Positions 6,575 to 11,866 of a stretch of 11,866 bases of DNA are shown piece after piece. Below the pieces are notes generated by a model that saw nothing but the letters and a program-made list of their open reading frames with translations, had not been told where the DNA came from and did not search any database. Position 1 is the first letter of the stretch; each line of letters starts with the position of its first letter. The DNA comes from Eshraghiella sp045542375 (lineage in GTDB: Bacteria > Bacillota > Clostridia > Lachnospirales > Lachnospiraceae). Position numbers and translations under genes: made by a program. The DNA lies in contig JAZQKW010000165.1 of NCBI GenBank assembly GCA_045542375.1, positions 1 to 11,866 on the forward strand, given 5' to 3'.

Positions 6575-7206
6575 AGAAGAGTACGAAAATAATATTAACA
6601 GGTATTGGAATTGCAGTAATAGTTATATCAGCTATATTAGCTATTTTATTTATTAAGAACAAAAACGTTGATGCGTCAAAGGATGGATACGACATTGCAG
6701 CAGAAGGTCTGAATAAGGAATTTAATGCGGATGTTATGGTATATGGTGAAGACCCTGGTTTTAGAAAGACCGTGAGCTACAGGACTGTAGATAAAATAAC
6801 AGAAGAAACACTATATTCAGCGGAAAACCATAAATACAAAGCAATTGTTTTATATGATTACAATGGAACAATGGAAATATCAGATGAAGAATTGCTTCTT
6901 ATTATGGAATACGTAGAAGAAAAAGGATATGACATGTTTTACATAGGTAAGGAATACCTTGATGATTTTAATCGTCTTGGATTCACAGTGGGATGTCCTG
7001 AAGGAGCATATTCATTGGAATATCTTGGAAGTTATAAATTAGGACAAGATGTACCAAAGTCAGAAACTGGAAATATGTATGCTGAACATGGTTTATGGAA
7101 TGAAAGAGATGAATTAACTAAAGAGAAAGAAGAAATTCAGCACAGAATAATTACTCTTATGTATGATTATGCAAAGAGAGCGGAAGAGGTTGGGAGTGTG
7201 AATTAA
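6571..7206 (+). CDS. Single-pass membrane protein of unknown function
   Basis: 211 residues, no recognised family. A basic start (MKKSTK) and one long hydrophobic helix (about 7-28) anchor it in the membrane, uncleaved as there is no clear signal peptidase site. The outer domain (about 30-211) shows alpha/beta character: a strand YKAIVLYDY (about 90-98), a helix DEELLLIMEYVEEKG and a strand YDMFYIG, then a charged C-terminal helix (DELTKEKEEIQHRIITLMYDYAKRAEE) that may be a coiled coil. This strand-helix-strand order recalls Rossmann-like sensor or amidotransferase-like folds, but no catalytic motif is visible. The start overlaps the preceding stop by 4 bases (ATGA), and GAGGGGGA lies 7 bases before the ATG, so translational coupling is likely. 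The TAA directly touches the GTG start of the lipoprotein gene. Confidence 0.8.
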   Translation: MKKSTKIILTGIGIAVIVISAILAILFIKNKNVDASKDGYDIAAEGLNKEFNADVMVYGEDPGFRKTVSYRTVDKITEETLYSAENHKYKAIVLYDYNGTMEISDEELLLIMEYVEEKGYDMFYIGKEYLDDFNRLGFTVGCPEGAYSLEYLGSYKLGQDVPKSETGNMYAEHGLWNERDELTKEKEEIQHRIITLMYDYAKRAEEVGSVN

Positions 7207-8997
7207 GTGATAATTAGAAAATGCGCATTAGCCTTAGCGTTTATTTTTGCCATTTTATTATCAGGGTGTTCCGATGAGGAAACAGAAGCACCCAAACCAA
7301 AATATTTTGATTTAAATGAAGTAGCAAAATATCCACATACAGGATATAAAGAAACTGATATCACGAAAACCTGTTTAAAGGTTGGTAAATATGATATTCC
7401 CCTGCCGGAAGGCGCGGGATGTGGAGCTTTTTGTGTATATGGAAATAATGTATATTATTCAGTGCAGTATATTGGTCTGATTCACATTGGTGTAGAATTT
7501 AAAGAGGAATACAATACATCCATATGGCGTTACAGAACTGATACAAAAGAAAATGAGCTTATATATCAGTATGACCTTGATTATTGTGTGGATATTTTCG
7601 ATATGAAGTGCAATGGGAATGTAATTGTCTGGTCGGAAGAGGATCGATTTAAATGCTATAGAGTTAAGTATATTGATTTGAATCATGTAGATGAGCCTGT
7701 AGAAATTATTACAGAAGGAGAAGGCTCTATGAGTGGCATCAATACGATGCTTGCAGAAGACAGCGTATACTGGGTTGAAGAGGTAAACGGTGAAAATGGA
7801 AAATATAATATTAACAGATATAGTTTTACGGACGAAAAAGTCTACCGGGAAGAAGAGTCGGTACCCCTTGCTGCGCCATATAAAGAAATGTGTATGTGTG
7901 AGGGCATGTATGCAGTATGTGAGTCAGATGAGAGTGGAAAATATAGCATAGTAATACATAACACAGCGAAGGGGACGGAGGAAGTAGTAGAGGTTTCAGA
8001 AGAAATAGAAATCCTTGCATGTAATTCCAGATTCTGTATAGGGAAGCCCGATACCTCATACAGTGATTGTATATATGTGTATAATATTGAATATAAGCAA
8101 ATGATAAAAATGGAAATAGAAAAATTTTACCAATGTGTACTTATGGACAATATGGTAATAGTTAGTGCCGAAGCAGGGGTAACAGCATATAATCTGGATA
8201 AGAAAGAAAAAACATTGCTTGCCACAGATACTAGTTATTCACTCTATAGCGGAAATGATAATAATGCATATATTGCCATGAATAATACGGGGTTAGGTGA
8301 GATGAATATTTTGAATATTACAATGGGTGAGATGATTGAAAAACCTACGGAGGAAACGACTGAGAAACCTACGGAAAAGCCGTTTGATAATTCAAAATAT
8401 GACAAGAGCAAAATTAATATTTTAGAATGGGAAGAGTATATTGAAGACCCTAACGACCGCTATGAGACTACAATGTTCAGACCTCAAAAGATATCGGTAG
8501 AAGGCGTAGAATACATCTACACTTACACCGATAACAATAGATTGTTATCAATTGCCGGAAGTGATGGTACAGATATCCAATTGGAGCATAATCCTGAGAG
8601 TGATTGTTATATAAGGGAATATAAGAATGGCAGAAATATCAAGTATATAAAGAAACCTTCGGATATACCAGTGGTTGGAAGATCATTTGAAATAATTGGA
8701 TTTGAATATGATGGAAATATATATACTTACAGATATGATATCTTTAACCGCATAAGTGGGATAATGGATAAAGATGGAGTGATTGTTGCAAAGTATAAAT
8801 ATGTTGGCTTGGAAAAATGTACATCAATAGAAGTGACCAATTGCACAGAGGATAATATTGGTGACGTTAACTCACTCAGATACGAAGGTCACTATGTAGA
8901 TGAAGCAACAGGTTTTTCATTTTATTTTGCTAATATATATAATGTTGTGAATATGGAAAATGTTGATTTAATAGAAATGTTTGACCCTATGAGGTAA
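7207..8997 (+). CDS. Lipoprotein: beta-propeller-like domain plus YD-repeat/Rhs-core tail
   Basis: 596 residues. A type II signal ends in the lipobox LSGC, making Cys21 the lipidated residue, so the protein is anchored on the outer face of the membrane. Residues about 60-375 repeat the pattern VYY...IYRY/VYNI with acidic turns, typical of a beta-propeller. A Thr/Glu/Lys/Pro linker follows (about 378-392). The tail has YD-type repeats: YTYTDNNRLLSIAGSDG (about 438-454) and YTYRYDIFNRISGIMDKDG (506-524). A segment around 555-582 (RYEGHYVDEATGFSFYFA) resembles the Rhs repeat-associated core, whose general form is RYxGxYYDxETGLYYxxARYY. The usual GRF/DP end and any C-terminal toxin are missing: the protein stops 15-20 residues later. 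GTG start, with GGGAG 10 bases upstream. It is the last gene of the exported three-gene set. I infer an envelope binding or scaffold protein, not an effector. Confidence 0.82.
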   Translation: MIIRKCALALAFIFAILLSGCSDEETEAPKPKYFDLNEVAKYPHTGYKETDITKTCLKVGKYDIPLPEGAGCGAFCVYGNNVYYSVQYIGLIHIGVEFKEEYNTSIWRYRTDTKENELIYQYDLDYCVDIFDMKCNGNVIVWSEEDRFKCYRVKYIDLNHVDEPVEIITEGEGSMSGINTMLAEDSVYWVEEVNGENGKYNINRYSFTDEKVYREEESVPLAAPYKEMCMCEGMYAVCESDESGKYSIVIHNTAKGTEEVVEVSEEIEILACNSRFCIGKPDTSYSDCIYVYNIEYKQMIKMEIEKFYQCVLMDNMVIVSAEAGVTAYNLDKKEKTLLATDTSYSLYSGNDNNAYIAMNNTGLGEMNILNITMGEMIEKPTEETTEKPTEKPFDNSKYDKSKINILEWEEYIEDPNDRYETTMFRPQKISVEGVEYIYTYTDNNRLLSIAGSDGTDIQLEHNPESDCYIREYKNGRNIKYIKKPSDIPVVGRSFEIIGFEYDGNIYTYRYDIFNRISGIMDKDGVIVAKYKYVGLEKCTSIEVTNCTEDNIGDVNSLRYEGHYVDEATGFSFYFANIYNVVNMENVDLIEMFDPMR

Positions 8998-9024
8998 ATA
9001 AATTATTAAATATTTTTTATAAAA

Positions 9025-9053
9025 TTGACTATTTTCCATCCTTATGATACATT
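9025..9053 (+). promoter_or_regulatory. Extended -10 sigma-A promoter of the 9096 gene
   Basis: TTGACT (9025-9030), a 17-bp spacer, and TACATT (9048-9053) with a TGN extension directly before it (9045-9047). The consensus -35 and the TG extension make up for the weak -10. No convincing GC-containing terminator for the upstream lipoprotein gene is seen in 8998-9024, only AT-rich sequence. Confidence 0.65.
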
Positions 9054-9095
9054 AGGAATATCGTTCAAAAAGGAAAATAATGAAAGGGAATTGAT

Positions 9096-10154
9096 ATGAA
9101 TATCTTTTTTAACAAAGCAACAGAAGTGGCTTCAGAAGTAGCCTCAGAAGTTGCAACAGAGGCACCTAAGGTTGAAATAGACTTAAGTGCATATAATATG
9201 GCAGCAACAGTGCCTACAAGCCGTCTTGTATTTACAATAATCGGCCTTGTTCTTCTGTTTGCAGCAATAATTGCAGTAGTTGTGCTTGTAACAAGAAAGC
9301 AGAAAGGGAACGGATTTGGTATTCTTGGCGGTATTGCCACATACCTCGTATTCTTTTATTTTACAATATCCATTGTAATAACGGTGTTGTTCTCGTTTAC
9401 GCCACTGAAGAAATATGTATTTAAGGGAGACGATGGCACGACCACCATAACATCCACTGCAGTATTTGTTCTTGTGTATACCCTTGTGACGGCACTTATA
9501 CCGATTGCGGGACGTTGGATGAGCAACAAAGCCTTCGGCTACAGAATGAAGGGCTTCGGACAGAATCTTTCTTTTGGTCTTGGTATAGCATGTACGCAGG
9601 CAGTATTTACAATGTCCACACTTTTCCAGATGTGTGCATCAATGGTAATTATTAACAGAAGCGGACTAGAGACCCTTGTATCAGGTATTATTTTGAAAAA
9701 TGAAAATGGTCAGTACATGGTAACAGAAGGAATGACTGCTAAAGCATATTCGACACTTGATACAGCAATGGATTTGATTAATTTCAAAACATCAGCAATA
9801 GTACTTTTATCAATAGTAGCTATATTAATTCTTATATATCAGGTGGCAATAACAGTTCCATTGTACGCTGCACATCAGAAGAAAATCCCTATGGGATGGT
9901 ACGGAATGGTGTATGGAACATATATCCTTATTCAGGGCGCACAGTATCTTGCCGAGAGAAAGGTAATCAACGAATTTGCACAGTTTGGTATCGTACTTGT
10001 GGTAGTTGCCGCAACAACATATTTCTGTTATAAGCAGTATATGAAGTTCTATAAATCTGAAGAGAGAGATATTAAGAAGGAAAAAGAAGAGATGCGTAAG
10101 AAGCTTCAGGGAACCAAGAAAATCCCAAGATTTGAAAATCTCAGTAACCTTTAA
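9096..10154 (+). CDS. Polytopic membrane protein of unknown function
   Basis: 352 residues, no family identified with confidence. The N-terminus carries a short repeat, EVAS-EVAS-EVAT (residues 10-21), then an acidic stretch; no signal peptide is seen. About seven hydrophobic helices follow: roughly 43-66, 76-101, 120-140, 157-184, 232-256, 268-283 and 292-310. The C-terminal 40 residues are highly charged (SEERDIKKEKEEMRKKLQGTKK) and should be cytoplasmic, and an odd number of helices would place the EVAS repeat outside. A basic loop GYRMKGFGQN precedes the long fourth helix. No transporter or protease signature is visible. The ribosome binding site AAGGGA (9084-9089) precedes the ATG by 6 bases. 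Its own promoter and terminator make it a single-gene unit, though it sits 98 bases after the lipoprotein gene. Confidence 0.8.
   Translation: MNIFFNKATEVASEVASEVATEAPKVEIDLSAYNMAATVPTSRLVFTIIGLVLLFAAIIAVVVLVTRKQKGNGFGILGGIATYLVFFYFTISIVITVLFSFTPLKKYVFKGDDGTTTITSTAVFVLVYTLVTALIPIAGRWMSNKAFGYRMKGFGQNLSFGLGIACTQAVFTMSTLFQMCASMVIINRSGLETLVSGIILKNENGQYMVTEGMTAKAYSTLDTAMDLINFKTSAIVLLSIVAILILIYQVAITVPLYAAHQKKIPMGWYGMVYGTYILIQGAQYLAERKVINEFAQFGIVLVVVAATTYFCYKQYMKFYKSEERDIKKEKEEMRKKLQGTKKIPRFENLSNL
9123..9158 (+). repeat. 12-base in-frame tandem repeat (EVAS units)
   Basis: Three consecutive 12-base units encode EVAS, EVAS, EVAT. They differ mainly at third codon positions (for example GTG/GTA/GTT for Val), so the peptide repeat is kept while the DNA has drifted. 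Confidence 0.75.
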
Positions 10155-10163
10155 TTAAAAATA

Positions 10164-10198
10164 ACGGTGAAGATTCATACAGAGTCTTCACCGTTTTT
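10164..10198. terminator. Bidirectional intrinsic terminator between convergent genes
   Basis: Perfect 10-bp stem ACGGTGAAGA (10164-10173) / TCTTCACCGT (10185-10194) over an 11-base loop. T's follow on the + strand (10194-10198). On the - strand the stem is followed by TATTTTTAATT. It lies 9 bases after the membrane protein stop and 3 bases before the convergent lipoprotein stop. Confidence 0.85.
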
Positions 10199-10201
10199 GA
10201 G

Positions 10202-11179
10202 TTAAGGGGTAATTACCAGTTTTTCATACGGAACATCAGTATCTATCTGACCGGCTTCCTTTAAAATATCGGTCAGAAGGAAAAATGATTCCTCGTCAAA
10301 TACAGTATTTTTCTTCCAGCTGTCCTGAACCTTATATCTCTCTACAATTGTAGTTATTGTATCAAGGTCAGTGTCGTCAAACTGTGGAGCAATAACCTTG
10401 GCTATGTCAGCGGAATCATGAGTGTTGACATAATCAAGTCCCTTCTGGATTGCACGAATAAAGCTTTTGATTGTCTCAGGATTTTTATCAATATAACTTT
10501 TCTTGGCACAATATGCAGTGTACGGAACATAACCGCTGTCAACACCCAGAGAGGCTACAACATATCCGATGCCCTCTTTTTCAAGTGAGGTGGCTCCCGG
10601 TTCAAATTCTACAGTAAAGTCAAAAGACGTATCTCCTGTAAATGCTCCGGCTGTAAGTCCAAAATCAACATTCTGGTCAATATTAAGGTCTGTATCCGGG
10701 TCGATATTATTCTTTTTCAAAATATATTCAAGTATCATCTGCGGCATTCCGCCTTCACGTCCGCCAAGAACTTTTTTGCCTTTTACCATATCCCATGTGA
10801 AATTGTCTATTGGGACTCTTGATACAAGGAAGTTACCGGCTCGCTGTGTAAGACCTGCAAAGTTAATTGCGTAATCATCAGCACCCTCCAGATATGCATA
10901 GACCGAGGATTCAGAACCCATAAATCCGATATCTGCATTTCCTGAAAGCAGAGCGGTCATTGTTTTGTCGGCACCAAATCCTGTCTCAAGCACCAGCTTG
11001 ATGCCCTCCTCTTCAAAGTAACCTAACTCCATTGCAACATACTGAGGAGCGTAGAATATGGAATGTGCCACCTCGTTGAGAGTGATTTTCTTAAGGTCCC
11101 CTGTTTCCTTCTTACAGCCGCAAAGGCTTGCAAGAATTAAAAGCGAAGTGAGTAAAAATACAATTATTCGTTTCTTCAT
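10202..11179 (-). CDS. ABC-type solute-binding lipoprotein, NMT1/SsuA/TauA family
   Basis: 325 residues. The signal peptide ends in LCGC, so Cys22 is the lipid attachment site and the protein is tethered outside the membrane. The mature start has the family's hallmark HSIFYAPQYVAMELGYFEEEGI (39-60), followed by TALLSGNADIGFMGSE (75-90), the segment that closes over the ligand. This superfamily captures thiamine precursors (ThiY/Thi5-like), sulfonates, taurine or nitrate for an ABC importer; the substrate is not decidable here. No permease or ATPase gene lies beside it: downstream is a terminator and a convergent gene, so this copy is transcribed alone. The ribosome binding site is weak (AGAGGC). 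Its start, leader and promoter region are repeated in reverse at 11749-11866, giving a second head-to-head copy. Confidence 0.87.
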   Translation of the reverse strand: MKKRIIVFLLTSLLILASLCGCKKETGDLKKITLNEVAHSIFYAPQYVAMELGYFEEEGIKLVLETGFGADKTMTALLSGNADIGFMGSESSVYAYLEGADDYAINFAGLTQRAGNFLVSRVPIDNFTWDMVKGKKVLGGREGGMPQMILEYILKKNNIDPDTDLNIDQNVDFGLTAGAFTGDTSFDFTVEFEPGATSLEKEGIGYVVASLGVDSGYVPYTAYCAKKSYIDKNPETIKSFIRAIQKGLDYVNTHDSADIAKVIAPQFDDTDLDTITTIVERYKVQDSWKKNTVFDEESFFLLTDILKEAGQIDTDVPYEKLVITP

Positions 11180-11249
11180 ATTGCCTCTAAATAATATTTT
11201 CTTTTTAATATATTCTTAAGATATAAAAACTGTTCATATCTGAATTTCC

Positions 11250-11277
11250 AATATAACAGAGTATGCCATAATCACAA
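11250..11277 (-). promoter_or_regulatory. Candidate extended -10 promoter of the binding-protein gene, left copy
   Basis: On the - strand: TTGTGA (11277-11272), a 16-bp spacer, and TATATT (11255-11250) preceded by TGT as a TGN extension. The predicted leader is about 65 bases. The -10 with its TG extension is kept in the mirrored copy, although nearby bases have diverged. Confidence 0.45.
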
Positions 11278-11463
11278 TTAAAGTTTATTATGCATTTTAC
11301 GATTGCGGTTGAGAAAACTCGTAGCTTTCTAACTACGTTTTGTTGAAAAGATTATTATTTGTCTTTTATAAAAATGTCACATACCATCCTAAAGGCTTTT
11401 GCGTACGCGCAGGAAGCCTTGAAAAAATCCGTTAATTTTGACTTAGAAGCAGTGCAATAAAAG

Positions 11464-11535
11464 TCGTCGGTCTGCAAACGTCCGACGAAGCTTGTTCAAA
11501 TTATAGAACAAGCGAGAAGTTTTTGCAGACCGACG
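11464..11535. other. Competing hairpins at the centre of the quasi-palindrome
   Basis: The segment around 11465-11470 has two alternative partners: a local 7-bp stem (TCGTCGG 11464-11470 with CCGACGA 11482-11488) and the long-range 14-bp arm pair (11465-11478 with 11522-11535). A third stem, GCTTGTTC / GAACAAGC (11490-11497 with 11506-11513), is followed by GAGAAG and a run of T's on the + strand (11520-11524), terminator-like. Whether any of it is transcribed is unknown. Confidence 0.6.
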
Positions 11536-11717
11536 TTTAATAAACATATTGCACTGCTTCTATGACAAAATAGGATTTTTGATATGGATAACTGTGTGCA
11601 CGCAAAAGCCTTTAGGACGGCATGTAACTTTATAAAAGCCAAATCTATTTCAACAAAACGGTGAACAAAGCTTACGTTTTTCTCAAATGCAATCGTAAAA
11701 TGCATAACATACTCTAA

Positions 11718-11745
11718 TGCACATTATGGCATGCTCTGCTATATT
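11718..11745 (+). promoter_or_regulatory. Candidate extended -10 promoter, right (mirrored) copy
   Basis: TATATT (11740-11745) with a TGC extension (11737-11739). The matching -35 position 16 bases upstream is TGCACA (11718-11723), poorer than TTGTGA in the left copy, so if the element is used the right copy would rely more on the extended -10. Confidence 0.35.
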
Positions 11746-11815
11746 GGGAATTCAGATATGAACAGTTTTTATATCTTAAGAATATATTAAAAAGAAAATA
11801 TTATTTAGAGGCAAT

Positions 11816-11866
11816 ATGAAGAAACGAATAATTGTATTTTTACTCACTTCGCTTTTAATTCTTGCA
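11816..11866 (+). CDS. Second copy of the solute-binding lipoprotein gene, 5' fragment
   Basis: Seventeen codons (MKKRIIVFLLTSLLILA) are visible before the window ends, identical at DNA level to the first 17 codons of the gene at 10202-11179 and facing away from it. The AGAGGC ribosome binding site and leader are also identical. Only signal-peptide sequence is seen, so the mature protein may be the same, diverged or broken. If real, this copy could be the one linked to permease and ATPase genes further right. If the assembly folds back here, it is a mirror image of the left copy and not a second gene. Confidence 0.55.
   Translation, partial: MKKRIIVFLLTSLLILA

Larger units (their letters stand above)
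11129..11866. repeat. Large quasi-palindrome (inverted duplication) running off the window
   Basis: Bases 11129-11246 and 11749-11866 are exact reverse complements (118 bases; coordinates sum to 22995). The match reaches the last base of the window, so it may be longer. Inside, the arms stay collinear but with mismatches and small indels (sums drift from 22995 to about 23006). Exact blocks include 11263-11272/11723-11732, 11288-11306/11689-11707, 11336-11348/11648-11660, 11363-11372/11629-11638, 11387-11404/11600-11617, 11444-11459/11547-11562, 11465-11478/11522-11535 and 11490-11497/11506-11513. The centre is an 8-base AAATTATA (11498-11505). The 636 bases between the two start codons hold no gene I can support, only this structure and the mirrored promoters. 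Confidence 0.92.

Noticed and set aside
8998..9024. Terminator after the lipoprotein gene
   Set aside because: Only weak A/T pairing is possible and no GC-containing stem precedes the T-rich stretch, so it cannot be supported by eye.
8515..10154. Polymorphic toxin with immunity partner (lipoprotein plus the following membrane protein)
   Set aside because: The lipoprotein ends right after the Rhs-like core with no toxin domain, and the next gene has its own promoter and no immunity-like features.
11180..11500. TPP riboswitch or T-box leader upstream of the NMT1-type gene
   Set aside because: Neither the conserved TPP core (CUGAGA...ACCUGAU...GCGUAGGGA type) nor a T-box AGGGUGGNACCGCG is present on the transcribed strand.
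11290..11705. Short open frames inside the quasi-palindrome (11496-11705 on the - strand, and its mirror from 11290 on the + strand)
   Set aside because: The 69-codon frame exists only in the right arm; the mirrored frame in the left arm hits a stop after 18 codons. There is no ribosome binding site and the frame crosses the palindrome centre, so it is chance coding in a repeat.
1..11866. CRISPR array, tRNA, rRNA, insertion sequence transposase, integrase or phage genes
   Set aside because: No regularly spaced direct repeats, no tRNA-like cloverleaf, no rRNA-like sequence and no transposase or integrase motifs were found on either strand.

Overview
The window looks like chromosome of a low-GC Firmicute, most likely a gut-type Lachnospiraceae relative. 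The DNA is AT-rich, GGAGG-type ribosome binding sites precede most genes, consensus sigma-A promoters with 16-17 bp spacers are easy to find, and intrinsic terminators close several units. The gene content (SEC-C protein, AAA/DUF4143 ATPase, stand-alone PilZ protein, Hsp33, thiamine-precursor/sulfonate-type binding lipoprotein) fits that group. This placement is inference from sequence style; no marker gene is present.

Layout. 1-150 is the C-terminal end of a heavy-metal P-type ATPase, closed by a hairpin shared with a convergent PilZ gene (179-526, -). A small two-helix membrane protein (609-899, -) and a SEC-C motif protein (1089-1595, +) are divergent. Their two consensus promoters sit symmetrically on either side of a 65-bp inverted repeat (958-1022). 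Next come an AAA/DUF4143 ATPase (1649-2980, -) and an unrecognised two-helix membrane protein (3128-4087, -), each with its own promoter. From 4156 to 8997 five genes run on the + strand with gaps of 4, 42, -4 and 0 bases: a SAM methyltransferase, hslO (Hsp33), then three exported or membrane-anchored proteins of unknown function. The last of these is a 596-residue lipoprotein with a beta-propeller-like domain, a Thr/Glu/Lys/Pro linker and a C-terminal YD-repeat/Rhs-core-like region with no toxin after it. A polytopic membrane protein (9096-10154, +) with its own extended -10 promoter follows. A bidirectional terminator separates it from a convergent solute-binding lipoprotein of the NMT1/SsuA type (10202-11179, -).

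The right-hand end is the most striking part. From 11129 to the last base the sequence is one large imperfect palindrome of at least 738 bases. Its outer 118 bases on each side are exact reverse complements and include the start of the binding-protein gene, so a second, divergent copy of that gene begins at 11816 and runs off the window. The inner part has diverged by substitutions and small indels but remains collinear, block by block, to a centre near 11501. It is either a true head-to-head duplication with a repetitive palindromic intergenic element, or a place where the assembly folds back on itself. The sequence alone cannot fully decide, although the internal divergence argues against a simple fold-back artefact.

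The two places where an undescribed system could be hiding are the exported three-gene module (5813-8997), which looks like a toxin-less mini-Rhs lipoprotein with two dedicated partners, and the quasi-palindrome with its paired solute-binding genes.
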